From Ursus arctos (taxonomy: Eukaryota > Chordata > Mammalia > Carnivora > Ursidae): a stretch of DNA of 64,000 bases. Both the position numbers and the translations under genes were made by a program. Positions 35,604-47,510 of this stretch are shown one piece after another; positions within the stretch are counted from its first letter, which is position 1, and every line of letters starts with the position of its first letter. The notes under the pieces are model-generated. The model searched no databases. It was given only the letters and a program-made list of their open reading frames with translations, and was not told where the DNA came from. The stretch covers positions 41,800,475 through 41,864,474 of the forward strand of contig NW_026622808.1 in the NCBI RefSeq assembly GCF_023065955.2, read 5' to 3'.

Positions 35604-35814
35604 TTTTTTTATTTATTATTTTTTTTAAGGATTTTATTTATTTACTGGACAGAGATAGAGATAGCCAGTGAGAGAGGGAACACAAGCAGGGGGAGTGGGA
35701 GAAGAAGAAGCAGGCTCATAGCGGAGGAGCCTGATGTGGGGCTCGATCCCATAACGCCGGGATCACGCCCTGAGCCGAAGGCAGATGCTTAACCGCTGTG
35801 CCACCCAGGTGCCC
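35604..35814 (-). mobile_element. Young Can-SINE nested in L1, minus strand
   Basis: T-rich start, 'gacagagatagagatagcca', 'gggctcgatcccataacgcc' and head ending 'gccacccaggtgcccc'. Perfect 17-bp target-site duplication 'ctgtaggttgcttttta' at 35587-35603 and 35815-35831, and the L1 sequence is continuous across the duplication. Confidence 0.97.
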
Positions 35815-35874
35815 CTGTAGGTTGCTTTTTAGTTTTGTTGACTATTTCCTTTGCTGTGCCTGCTTATTTTAAAA

Positions 35875-36170
35875 CCCAAATTGGAGGCTACCCTCCTTTA
35901 GAAAGCCGTCTTGACTAACCTTTCATTTTCAAGTCCATCCCACCCCTCCATATGCTCTGATCTTACTGACTTCATGCTTTAATTGCTGGCATTTTCACAA
36001 TAAATTGTTATTCACTTTCTAAATGTTTACCACACATTACTAAATGGGACTCTTAAAAACAAAGATAACCCCTTACTTGGGTTTTTGTCCTCAGGGGCTT
36101 GCTTGGGGCCTTGCACAATGCCTTCTCAGAAGACACTGAATGGAAGAATAAAAGAGCAAACAGACAAGTA
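35875..36170 (+). mobile_element. L2 LINE fragment, plus strand
   Basis: 'agaaagccgtcttgactaac', 'ctgacttcatgctttaattg', 'tgtcctcaggggcttgcttg' and 'ttgcacaatgccttctcaga' follow L2 order. 'gaatggaagaataaaa' is near the end. Confidence 0.55.
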
Positions 36171-36494
36171 AAGGAATGAAGGGGGCCGGTATCTCTCTAA
36201 ATTTCTAGTTCCTATACAGTTCCCACCGCTAGGCTTCCACTTCATGCCCAAGAGAGTTTATCACCTACTTAACTTTTCAGTCCTAAACATTGTTAAACTT
36301 TGAAGTTCATTGTCACTAAAGTGTCCTGGATTTATGGATTTATGGCTAATTTATCATTGTGGCTTCCTTGAAGAGTGGCTCCTCATTAGTATTTTTTAAT
36401 CAATACCTTCATCTTTGTGAATGGAGATGCTCATGGATCGATCATTAGACGCTACAGATTCTGCAAAGGGATTGTGGGCTTTATTTCCCCTCTT

Positions 36495-36900
36495 TTTTAA
36501 GTTACATATATACAAGTAATACATGAAAATATCCTCACTGAAAAAAATTCAAACAATAAAAAAACTTGAAACCTCTCTATTATTACTTCACATAATCTAT
36601 TTCCCTCCGCAGAGGCATTTTTGTTATCAACATCAGACCCTTTTCTTTTCATTTAGCTATTTGAATTATTTGGGTGAGAGTCTTGTACATAGGTCAGGTC
36701 TAAAGGTTTTGTAAACTTCCCTGTTCAATTAGAAACATGTCTCATAGATATTCCCGTGTCAGAATCATACCTCATGCTTTTTAACTACTAATATTCCATA
36801 ACCATAGTTTAATCGTTCCCATATTGATCCAAATATATACTTTTCAATTTTTCTCTCTTAAAAATCCCTGAACATGTCTCTTTATATAAAGGTGCCGGGA
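36495..36900 (-). mobile_element. Ancient LINE-like remnant
   Basis: 'atttccctccgcagaggcat', 'gtcagaatcatacctcatgc', 'tttttaactactaatattcc' and 'ttcccatattgatccaaata' resemble an old repeat containing the 'tttttaatggctgcatagta' word order. Family and orientation are not certain. Confidence 0.35.
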
Positions 36901-37224
36901 ATGACAGGGTTTAAGAGTATGCATGGATAAGCTTACGGGAAGATAAGCCTGTTTCTCCGAATCCTTACAAATAGAGTGAATATTAACAGTTTTTGTTTGT
37001 TTTTGGTTTTAGTCAATCTGATAATAACAGCTATTTCCACGTGACCTAATCCAGTCCAGAAATGCCTGTATTCATACCTACTATGCTGCACTGTGACTGG
37101 CACCCAGGTTCAATGGAAATACACCACAGAGACCCCAATGGGCTCCTACTCAACTCTTTTCAGTTCACATCCCAGTAACATCAACATGGATTCAGTTCAT
37201 GTTTAGGCAACAGGAAGGAGGGAC
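36901..37224. other. Unassigned sequence
   Basis: No gene or named repeat recognised. Confidence 0.35.
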
Positions 37225-37380
37225 TATGAATAGTGTCTTCATAGAAATTATTTTTTATACCCTCTTACTACCTGATGAGGTAGAAACTTTCGTCCCTGTT
37301 TTATAGAGGACCACAACTGAAGATGATTCCTGCAGGGTCCCAAGCTCTGCTTCACACCAGAAAGTGCTAAACAGACTGAG
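37225..37380 (-). mobile_element. Possible MIR, minus strand
   Basis: 'cctgatgaggtagaaacttt', then 'gttttatagaggaccacaac' and 'gtcccaagctctgcttcaca' fit antisense MIR in order, with substantial divergence. Confidence 0.5.
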
Positions 37381-39050
37381 AATTAGGGAATTGCACCAGA
37401 GTTCGACCCACTTTAACCTTCTTCCAGTTGTTATTCTTCTTTGGTGCCTAAGATATTGCTTTTGAGTATCAGGATCCACACCAAAGGTCAAAATGCCTCT
37501 ACCCATCATTTTAACATATGCTATGGCCTTAGAAACACTGTTAGCATATAAATGCTAGAAGAAGACAAATATTTATATAGCTGCAACAGAAATGATCTTC
37601 ACTGGGCACCCACCCTTTTTTTAAAGAGTTCCTCAGATTTTTCCCCAGAACTAAGGTCTGAGACACGAAACAGCAGAGAATAAAGCCCTCAATGCTTGAC
37701 ATAAAGTATATGAGAATAAGTATCGCACTTGTTACATCTTGGCAATATTTAAGAATTAAATATTTAAAAGTTCGATCCTGGACAAAAAAAATCAATAAAA
37801 TAAAAGAAGCCACAGTCACTCTGTTAATATTTTTTAAAGTTCCCTAATATTACCAACAAAAATCTATACTAAGGAAACAAATGAACTTTCATACCACTCA
37901 AGTTATCCTGAGGGAGAAAAAAAAAAAAAAGTACATCTTTTAGCACCAAATAAAATGAACAGAGAAATGCTTTCTAAAATGTTGAAAGGCATGAAATGAA
38001 AGGTTAAGATATTTCACTATGCACATGTTATGCTGGAACCTTGAAGCTATCGTCTACATGAGAATGGCACTTTAAACATTACTTGAATGAGCTTTCTCAA
38101 AGTATGCAATGATCAATTCATTTTTAAAAACCCTGAATGTAACAGTACTCTTACTTTGCCTGGCAGATGACAAGGCTCAGGAAAGGCCAAGATCAGAACT
38201 GCAGGAACAAAAATAAAGTTGGCAGCAGGTCCACTTCCCCTTCATGCCAACCCTCTCTTCTCCCTTATCATACAACAAAGCAAAAAAGAAAAGTATTGAA
38301 TATGAAAACCAGAAAGATTTCCCATGACTGAGCCTTGGCAAGTACAAATGCATTAGTAATGGAGTGGATTCCTGTGACCTTTTCAATTATGATAATCCCT
38401 CAAAGAAAATTAAAACCATTTTCTAAAACATGGTCCAAAGAGTTCCATGGATAATTGAAGAAAACATTTAGGACCATCCCTGGCATTTTTTTTAAAGTAT
38501 GTACATACTTAACACACATCTGTTCTACTCTACAGCCTTTCCAGGCATGATTTTCATGAGCAAAAGGTCAATCTAACTTGAAAGACATTTTTTCAAAGTC
38601 TATGTTTCCAGAAATTTTGCCCTTCATTTCTCTCTTAAACATATTTATGTTGTGAAATGGGAGAGGGGGACTATATACCGGTTTCTGCCTCCTGAGGATT
38701 TGTAGGTCGAATGACTAATATTTCATTTAAAAGGCACCCTTTTATTTGAGATATTTTAGATATGACAAATGTATAAAGTGATATTAGAGTTTCCAGGATT
38801 TCCAATGGATTTCTAGTGAGCAAACATTTCCTCAAAGCATGGAATCGTGTATAGATATAACTTTATTTCAAGTAAAATTATTCACAATGCTCACGTGTGC
38901 CCAATTCCCACTTAAGGAATAAGCAGACAGTATTTAAGGAAATTAAAGATCACCTCATTGCTGGACTTGAATAAAAGGATTTCAGTTCAGAGCCCCAAAG
39001 GAAAGCCAAGTTTACGGATACAATATCCAAGAAGCTGAGGCCTTGGTCTT
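37381..39050. other. Unassigned sequence
   Basis: No gene or named repeat recognised; an A-run lies at about 37917-37930. Confidence 0.4.
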
Positions 39051-39054
39051 CTAC

Positions 39055-39235
39055 TCTGTCCTCCCTCTTGGCTTTATGGCAATTAGCTGGGCAGTTAACC
39101 CATCAGAGCCTCAATTTCTCATGGGTAAAATGAGGACATTGGCATGACACAGTAGACTGGAACCACTGCTATCATGAAGATTAAGTAAACTAACAGATAT
39201 GCAAAGGTTTCAAAAATTACATAATATTATGTAAA
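39055..39235 (+). mobile_element. MIR SINE, plus strand
   Basis: 'tagctgggcagttaacccat', 'cagagcctcaatttctcatg', 'ggtaaaatgaggacattggc' and 'catgaagattaagtaaacta' are MIR landmarks in order. Confidence 0.75.
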
Positions 39236-39239
39236 CAAG

Positions 39240-40585
39240 CAAATGGTGTTAAGATTACTAGTTCTCATTTACAGAGTTCGATTTTCATCAGTATCAATAA
39301 GCATTTACCTACAGTAGCAGATCTGAGACAAGTTACACCGCTCTGGAAACTATAAAATGAATTCTGATCAACAGAGCCATTCTTCTACATTCTGATTTTT
39401 CTAAGAGGAAATCAGAGCCTTAATTAGAGAGAATGTGGAAAAAAAAAAAAGGTCTCTGTTTCAAATTTATATTTCTGTTGCAGATACCTATTAAGAACCA
39501 GGCACAGAGCTATTAAGCTACACTGCAATTTATAAATAAATAAATAAGCCCTTTAAATTCCATCTTCAGAACAGCAGCTCAGCCTAAAACACCCACTACA
39601 AAGGATGTGAAATGGCTAACGAAGACTTCAATATCAGGATTATGACCCTGAATTTCACCAGGAAGGTGTTCTATTGGTACAGCTCAAGCACACGGAGAGA
39701 AAACAGCACGGGAGCACAGTAACTATCCCGTAAAAGAATACTTTGCCTCGGTTCAAGCATAATTTCATTTTTACCCAATTCAAGTATCACTGAACAAAGA
39801 AGTGGAAGGAAGAGGGATGATCAAAACAGCAGCACTTGGGAGAGAAGCGGTTCTGCATTAAGGGAGACTGGGGAGGACAGGACACCCTGCACGCCTTTGT
39901 TTTTGGAAACAAAGTTCCCAACAGCCGGCGGGAAGCGGGAAGATGACGCCTTTGCAATTCGCCTCCACACCTATTAGCAACCCTCAGATCCAAGAGTTAT
40001 AACTCCCTTGAAACAAAAAGTGGGAAATGGGGAATAAGTCATTTCTTTTGGAGAGAAGAATAGTTTAAAACAGTGAAAATATGCCAGTGTTTTCGCACGG
40101 AGGAGGAACTGAGGAAACTAATTATTTCGGGACTTGCAGGGACCTCTTAGTACAAAGCCAACTTACTTGTAAGAGTCTAGAAGCAAACATCCCTTGATGC
40201 AAACTCACCACAGTGAGTACTTCTGAAACACTGAAGATACTTAGGCACTTGCAACATTTTAGGGAAATGAGGGAGGCAGAAGTCACTTCAGCAAAGAAGT
40301 TCAAACACACATTTGTCTGTACATGCCATTTCTTAAAGGGCTCCCCAGCAACTTCTTAAATTCTGTGTGACCGTTCCCACAGGTAGTCTCAGTGGGATTC
40401 TCATCCTTTATTAGATGCCAAGGAAACATCACAGGGTTCACAGATACTAGAAAATGTATCAAATGGTAAGCCTGGATTCATAGCCCCAGTCTAAAGATCA
40501 TTCCCTCTCCCAGCCATCTTCATTACTTTTGTCCAAGGATGATTCACAAATCATAAGCATAATAAAGCTATTTACTAGTCAGCTT
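39240..40585. other. Unassigned sequence
   Basis: No gene recognised. An A-run is at about 39429-39440 and an (AAAT)-type patch at 39533-39547. 'taagaaccaggcacagagct' at 39490 could be a small MIR remnant. Confidence 0.4.
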
Positions 40586-40589
40586 TCCC

Positions 40590-40700
40590 CAAGAAGCAGC
40601 AAGCTCCAGGAGGCCTGTATTTTCCACTTACATCCCCAATGTCAGCACCACGCCTCATACACAGAAAAAAAGCTCCAGACACACTGGCTATTTTTGTTAT
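40590..40700 (+). mobile_element. L2 3' fragment, plus strand
   Basis: 'agcaagctccaggaggcctg', 'cttacatccccaatgtcagc' and 'accacgcctcatacacagaa' match the L2 3' end in order. Confidence 0.55.
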
Positions 40701-41606
40701 TTTAATTATCACTGCCTAGGCATTATTCTAAATTATATTTATATTGAAAATCTTGCGTTTTCCAGGAATTTTTAATTCCCACCTCAAAATTTTCCAGTAA
40801 TTGGAAATGAATATATTTATATAAATATGTTTACATAATGGCTATATAAACAAAGACATTTACTTACATATATTTATTGCAGATGGGCCAAGAAAATATT
40901 TCTACATCAAGATACTATCTTCCTTCTCATCTATAGCATTTTCCCTTTACTGTAAAGGTTGAAAGAAAGAGGGAAGTGATAGATTACAGGTAGGAGAAGA
41001 AGCAAAAGAAAAGCTGGTAGAGAAGCAAGTTCCCAAATAGCAGAGAATCACCTGGAAAGACTTAAAAATGACAATTCTGTGGACGCATCCCCGGATAGGT
41101 ACTCCATATTTCTGAACACGGATGGAAGAGAGGAGTTACAAAAATTCATGGCTAAATAGAATGTAGTAGTTTCTCTTGCTTTCTTTTTAAGTTTTATTTT
41201 CAGAACAAACTGGATTATAAAAGAGTAAGAAGTGGAGCTTACTGTCATTATATTTTATTATTCTCTTGATCACTATCACCTCCAGTAATTTTGTTCATTT
41301 TTGTTTTATACCTAAGTTTACAAAGAATTTAATATGTTTCTTAGCTTCTAGGTAGAGATGAATTTTGGTAACACAGTCACTGGTTAGGAAAATGGAAATC
41401 ACCGTATAATCATTATAAAAGGAGACTATGTCATTCCACTGATGAGTAATATTAGGGAATAAAAATATAAATGTGCATGCATTTCATATTTTATTTCCTT
41501 TTTTTTTCTTCTCTTTGTCCCTAATATGAATCAGAATATATATGAGGATGTCACCAAAAAACAAAGAAAACCTTGTAGCATCATGTGGTTGGTTTTCCCT
41601 ATCGGT
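40701..41606. other. Unassigned sequence
   Basis: AT-rich. 'agagaatcacctggaaagac' at about 41042 hints at a small DNA-transposon (MER5/MER20-like) remnant, too short to call. Confidence 0.35.
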
Positions 41607-41619
41607 AATAGAGCATTTC

Positions 41620-41817
41620 TTTTTTTTTAAAGATTTTATTTATTTATTCGACAGAGATAGAGACAGCCAGCGAGAGAGGGAACACAAGCAGGGGGAGTGG
41701 GAGAGGAAGAAGCAGGCTCATAGCGGAGGAGCCTGATGTGGGGCTCGATCCCATAATGCCGGGATCACGCCCTGAGCCGAAGGCAGACGCCTAACCGCTG
41801 TGCCACCCAGGCGCCCC
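41620..41817 (-). mobile_element. Young Can-SINE, full length, minus strand
   Basis: T-run, 'cgacagagatagagacagcc', 'gggctcgatcccataatgcc' and head ending 'gccacccaggcgcccc'. Perfect 13-bp target-site duplication 'aatagagcatttc' at 41607-41619 and 41818-41830. Confidence 0.97.
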
Positions 41818-41830
41818 AATAGAGCATTTC

Positions 41831-42850
41831 AAATAAAATAGATATTTTACTATTCTTCACAGCAAATTTATTTAAAATCTTACATTGTAACCTGTTGGCT
41901 TGAAACTTTGTGTTCCATTCCTAAATCACTTCTCACTACTTAAATGCTTTTTGTTTTGCTTTAATTTAAAATTTCTAAAACCTGTTCATGTTTTTCTGCA
42001 TCGAAGTACATATTACGTACCACCAGGAATGTCATATATCCATGTGTGTGTTTGCTTGCCTTTCCCCAACCCACATAAACTTATAGAAGAAGAACATAAC
42101 TTCCCCCACTGCTATAGTTTCAACTCCTAGAGGAAGGGCTAGCACAGGGCAGGTACTTGTGGCAGTGCTGGCTGTTAGAGAACCCCAACTGTTAGATAAA
42201 CACCAATATCACTTTAGTGCTTTCTTAGTAAATGTGTTCTTAACTTTTAGCTGGGTGTATAGTTCCCTCAAATAGAGACCACAACCTCTAAACTTGAACT
42301 GACCCCTTTGGCCCCTTCTTTTTTCTTTCTTCCTATCTGCTGGTTAAAATGTGGTGGTAATGGCCAGAATGTTCTATCGGACAGCATTAAATTAGATTGC
42401 TCCTCCTCCCATGTTCATATACACACATGTATACATGGGCCTGCCCATGCCCACACAACCACGCTTCCTCATGCTTCCCCTTTTTTTCTCAATATATCAA
42501 AAGACTGGGAGAAAGGGACTTTTTTCTGTAAGCTGATAGACCTCTCCTTGAATCAAGAAGCAACATTTTCAAGTGAACCACAATGGCCTCAAATCAGCTT
42601 TCTCAGGCCATCATTATGACATCAGACTTATTCGGAAACTGACAGATTTAGACTTGGGACACTCATATTTAACACTGCATGTGAAGCGAATGGATTATTT
42701 GCCTTTTCTTTTCTTTCTCTACTTTCAGCCACACAATCACTATTTTTCACACGGAAACACAGAGTTGTCTCTAGCATTGCCGTTTTTGCCCACGTGGATA
42801 ATTCACTGGTTAAGCAGTACCCATAAATTACTGGAAAGAGTGACACTGAA
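41831..42850. other. Unassigned sequence
   Basis: No gene or clear repeat. Overlapping plus frames of 103 and 95 codons (42308-42860) show no domain or coding pattern. Confidence 0.4.
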
Positions 42851-42854
42851 AGTT

Positions 42855-43050
42855 ATTTAGTCATTCATTCCACAGCTGAACAAAAAGTGACTTGGACTCT
42901 GCCTTCATCATAGTAACATTCTACTGGGGGGAAACAAACAAACCAAAATACAATGCATTGTTTTCTTCATAGAGTTGGACTCCACTGGAAAATAAAATAG
43001 TTTGGCAGAGAACTACTTGTAGTGGGGGTAGTAGAGGTGGCGGAAGCTAT
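42855..43050 (-). mobile_element. L2 LINE fragment, minus strand
   Basis: 'agtcattcattccacagctg', 'cttggactctgccttcatca' and 'cattctactggggggaaaca' are the antisense L2 tail in order. Confidence 0.6.
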
Positions 43051-43842
43051 GCTTAGAGCACTTGACTTCTAGTGCTTACACTGTGCACACCGAGGTTAAA
43101 ATCACGTCTTTCTTTAAGCTCAGTAAATGGCTATGTCTTTTGACTTAGTTCTAGCTGATGCTCTAAGCTACTGAACTCCTTTGTAAATAAGAGACGTTAC
43201 CTCTATTTCTAAACACAGTTCAATGGCAGAAACTGTTATCTTGAACAGGGTAACATCCCTAACACTGAAGAGTGATAACCACTCTCTCTATTCTCTGGAG
43301 ATGTCGCCTTACATTAGCAGCAGGTGACGGTTTGCCTTCTTTGACAGTATTACTCCACCACCAAGTTTTATAATAAACTTTTACTTTTTTTTTTTTAAGC
43401 CAGGAGAGGAGATAAAGAATCGATGAGATGTCAACACAGAGCAGACACACAGGACCGGACGTAGTCTCTAAATAATGTTCTACAGGAGCCAGCAGGGAAG
43501 GCAGAAATAATTTATTCTAGGAATCCCGACAGGTACCATCATCTACACTCTGTTAAGTGGTTTACATTGTTAAGAAAAAGACTGAAGATGGGTCTTAGAC
43601 CATTCACCTTTACTTCCACCACTTAAGGAAATTCAATCAAAGGCTGAAGGTAAAGATACCAGTTCTTGTCAAATCGAGCTTTTCTGATCACTGCAATTCT
43701 CAGAAAGTTCAGATGTAGTGACAGTGCTAAAAATAAAATGTGATGTATTTTCTACTATTCATTCCAATATTCAACTTTTCAATTATTACACTTCATATTT
43801 CACTCCATAAAACAGCAAAGAGGAGATATCGTCTATAGGATA
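43051..43842. other. Unassigned sequence
   Basis: No gene or named repeat recognised; a T-run lies at about 43385-43396. Confidence 0.35.
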
Positions 43843-43950
43843 TGCACACACATATATACATATATATGTATGTGTGTACGCATATGTGAAAGTATACACA
43901 CACATATATACATGTATAGATGTACATACAGACACACACATATACATATG
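43843..43950. repeat. TA/CA/TG composite microsatellite
   Basis: Interrupted CA, TA and TG segments ('acacacatatatacatatat', 'gtatgtgtgtacgcatatgt'), with local self-complementarity. Confidence 0.9.
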
Positions 43951-45085
43951 GGGAGACAGGAAAAGAGATTGCTGTGTTTTTAAAAAAATAAAGAAATGAA
44001 GAAGGAAGATCACACCATTGTTACTTTCTAAATATAAATAATTTCCCAGGATCTATAATCTTCGAAGCTGTACTGAATTATTCATTTAATCTTATTAAAA
44101 CTAGAAATTTAAGTAACACTTCTGAATATAACTCAGAATAATGTAACAAGATAATCATCGACCCATCACAAAAATTCATGTTGATTAACAGTAAATAGTT
44201 TTTGGACTGAATGGGTTCTCTTTATGAATGACAACACCACTTAACCTCTGTTGCCAAAAAACTACAAAATTCTAAAGCAACTAATTTCTGAAATGAGACC
44301 TCAACGAAAAGCTGAATCTTTCAGATCATCTCCAGTTTTCTGAACTGTGCAGCACGGTATTTACTACGTGTGCTGCCTGTTTGGGAGACAGACTACAAAT
44401 AACATCTTGAATGGGAGTTTTATTTAAAATTCTGTGTATTTCACATTTTTTAAAGCGAAAGATCTTGTATTTGATCAGCTTGCCTTTTAATTTTAGTTAT
44501 ACTTATTTTAAAATATGCTAAGATATTCCTGACATCTCAAAAGAACAAATTATTACTGTCTGCCAACTCATTTTTAGGAAAGCTATATCATAAAAAATGT
44601 ATAGCTTCATATAATTAAAAAAATTCAAGCAGTGTGCATTGACTAAAGTAATATGGACTATTAAATAATTCAAAATTGTGTTTAGCGGCAGCAGCTGTTT
44701 AATTAAAAGGTAAAAACTGAAACTAATCCACTATGGTTGACAGAAATACAGCCTTATCAGTAGTTAGATCCCCTAGGATAGAGAATATGGATATGAATTC
44801 AAGAAGTCATGAGCTTCATTTAATGAATATAATGAAAATAACCACAATAAATCTGTACAGAAACATATTTTACATCAAAGATTTTCTGGATGTTGCCTCA
44901 CTTTTAATTTCCTTCAGGCTAATAATTTTGCATAAAAAAAAGAACCCTTTAATGTACATATTGCTAACCATCGATGCATAAGCTTTTATAAGAGGGCCCA
45001 CAGCTTAAGCTCGGCTCACAAAATGACTAGAAAAATTCTCAGAACCAGTTAATCCCTTCAAAGTTCTGAACTCCAGGCTCACTAT
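43951..45085. other. Unassigned AT-rich sequence
   Basis: No gene or named repeat recognised. Confidence 0.4.
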
Positions 45086-45207
45086 CCAACATACTTTCTC
45101 ATAATTATCCTTCAACCTAGAGAAACACACATGGCCAATAAACACACATGGCCAACATACTTTCTCATAATTATCCTTCAACCTAGAGAAACACACGTGG
45201 CCAAACC
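45086..45207. repeat. Tandem duplication, 66-bp period, about 1.8 copies
   Basis: 'ccaacatactttctcataat' starts at 45086 and again at 45152. The following 'tatccttcaacctagagaaa' is identical in both copies, and one base differs near the end (acacatgg versus acacgtgg). Inside copy 1 a 17-bp piece ('aaacacacatggccaa' type) is itself duplicated. The period is a multiple of three, so the antisense frame repeats, but nothing suggests coding. Confidence 0.95.
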
Positions 45208-45374
45208 CACCTCACCCACAACTGATTAACTGAATTTCACAACTCTCTTGAGAATTTTTTTTCACCTACCATATTGGGGGAAAAAAAACTCCTTGGTAAG
45301 TGAAAAAAGAAGGTAGGGATAGTGAGGATGATATAAGCATTTATGAAGAATAATTAAGAAATATGCAGAGTGTT

Positions 45375-45700
45375 TCCATTCTTTGATCCAGGATTTCCAA
45401 TCCCAATTTTCTTTTGAAACACTAACACATGTGAGCATAACTTTATATATAAATGAGCTTATTGCAGAAATGTTTTGAATATCAGGAAAAATTAGAAAAT
45501 AATATAAATCTCATTACTGGAAATTTACCAAAAAATTATGTCTCAATCATACAGTGGACTATTATAAGCCCATTAAGAAGAATCAGACAAAACTATTCAA
45601 ATGTATTACATTCTATGTGACAAAAACCAAATTATTGAAAAGTAAATGCATTTTTATGAAACAAATTACATGATCAGAAGACAAAAAAAGATAAAGATTA
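45375..45700 (+). mobile_element. Ancient L1/HAL1 3' fragment, plus strand
   Basis: 'aataatataaatctcattac', 'catacagtggactattataa', 'gcccattaagaagaatcaga' and 'aattacatgatcagaagaca' follow the old L1/HAL1 3' region order ('atacaatggaatactatgca' positions). No open frame. Confidence 0.6.
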
Positions 45701-45997
45701 TTTTCTTTGCTTGTTCTTATGCTAAAATAAATCACGTTAATTAGCTTTCTCATTATCCGCTAAAAAATGCTTATTTTTTTAAAGGCTTATTTTTATATTG
45801 GAAATTTCCCCAGGTTACCCTGGCTGTAATTCAGACAACAGATTGGAAAAGTATGGAACCAGGCAGACCAATGAAAGAGCACTGCAGTAACACAGGCAAG
45901 TGAGGTAGAAGTGAAAATGGAAAGCAGTAGGAAAATATAAAAGGTAGAGAAATGAATTATTTTTGAACAGTTACAGTGAAATGAAAAATGTGCCTTC

Positions 45998-46175
45998 ACA
46001 CACACAGAAATATATGTATATATTTGTATATATATAATGTACCTCCACATACACAAATACACACACACACACGTAACTCTCTCCCTCTACATCTCTCTCT
46101 CTACATATATAATGTAACTCTCTCTCTCCATCTCTCTCTATATACCTATAGATGTATATGACAGAGAGAGAATGT
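45998..46175. repeat. CA/TA/CT composite microsatellite
   Basis: (CA)n, (TA)n, another CA run, then several CTCT-rich blocks with 'tctctctctacatatataat' and a GAGA block. Confidence 0.9.
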
Positions 46176-47325
46176 GTGTTACTTCCAGAAGATAAAAAGA
46201 AGATGATTCTATAGACTAACTTTACTTCCACAAAGGAAAGAAAAAAAAAAAAAAAAGACCTTCTAAAATGGCAGGGGAGAAAAAGGGGAAGGGTCCCTCT
46301 TATACTTCACAAATGAGAAAGATAAATAGTTCACAAGTTTTTTGCGTTCATCACAAATATCCTGTGGATTTTATTTATTTGCAAATTATGGGGCCTGCAG
46401 AGCAGAAAATAGGAGTCCTTAATTAGGGAGAACAGGTGGCAGGGAATCACAGGGTGAATTCTGGCCACAACTCTATCCTGTGCCAAAAATCACAGACTTG
46501 AACTATGGAAGGCATTTTCAGGGTGAGTTAACTGTCTCCAAGTAGTCATCTCTTGAGTGGAGTTCAAGCTCCGTGGCCATGTCTGTTAAATGATGTTTAC
46601 TCTATTTAATGTGCGTCAATTGGAATTTACCAACATATAAATTATTGAAATTCCCCACACAACCTGCAGACTTCTTCCTGCAGTTGAGGCAAGATCTTTC
46701 TCTGCTAAACGGTCCTGTTTCTCTTACTGGGGTTTGGAGATGAATTCTCCTCAACGGTTTAATAAGTGTTACGACGTTAGAATGACTTCATACATGGCAG
46801 AAAAACACTTCTACGGGCTGAACGCTGAGGAATTTTAGGACACTGAAACTACCCTGTATGATACTGTAATGGTGGATGCATGTGATTGTAACATTTGTCC
46901 AAATCCATAGAAGGTACAATACCAAAACTGAACCCTAAGTTAAACTACAGACTTTGGGTGAGAATGATGTGTCCGTGTAGGTTCATCGATTCTAACAAAC
47001 GTACCACTCTAGTGGGGGATGTTGACAATGGAGGTCATGCATGTGTAGAGGCGGAAGATACATGGAAAATCTCTGGACCTTCTGCTCCATTTTGCTGTGA
47101 GCTTAACACCGCTTTTTAAAAAAATAAAGTCTGTTATAAAATATGTATATAGCAATAGAAATTCATTAAAATTTTTCTGCCATGAAAAACCTGAGTTCAC
47201 AAAATGAAACATTTCAGCATGCATGTCCACAAGTAGCAGTCATCTGATCTTCAAGCTCATGATAATCATTTGTATTCGGCCTCTGATTCTCAATTGTACA
47301 GCTCTGCACATACGGGCACATTTTT
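46176..47325. other. Unassigned sequence
   Basis: A-run at about 46240-46257. No gene or named repeat recognised. Confidence 0.4.
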
Positions 47326-47329
47326 ATGC

Positions 47330-47505
47330 ACTGAAGTGCCATAACTTACCACGTATTTGGCCTTGGGCAAGTTGCATAAACTCCTATGCTTCAGTTCCCT
47401 CATCTATAAAATGGGGGAAATAAGGGTCCCTACTTCAGTGGGGGCTCAGTGAAGTGCTGAGCACATAGTAAGGACTTAAAAAAATACAAACTCCTTTTGT
47501 TATTA
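47330..47505 (+). mobile_element. MIR SINE, plus strand
   Basis: Clear MIR landmarks: 'ggccttgggcaagttgcata', 'cttcagttccctcatctata', 'aaatgggggaaataagggtc' and 'agtgctgagcacatagtaag'. Confidence 0.88.
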
Positions 47506-47510
47506 TTGAC

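Larger units (their letters stand above)
34612..35859 (-). mobile_element. 5'-truncated L1, minus strand (host of a SINE)
   Basis: Read on the minus strand, it starts within ORF2 (homology to the full-length L1 begins near the sequence matching 59970) and runs through the Cys-motif region, 3'UTR and an A-rich tail at 34610-34650. It is interrupted at 35604-35814 by a SINE. The C-terminal ORF2 frame is partly open (35121-35462). The L1's own target-site duplication is not resolved because its 3' flank is low complexity. Confidence 0.93.

Noticed and set aside
45086..45207. CRISPR-like repeat
   Set aside because: Two direct copies without spacers in a vertebrate sequence; a simple tandem duplication.
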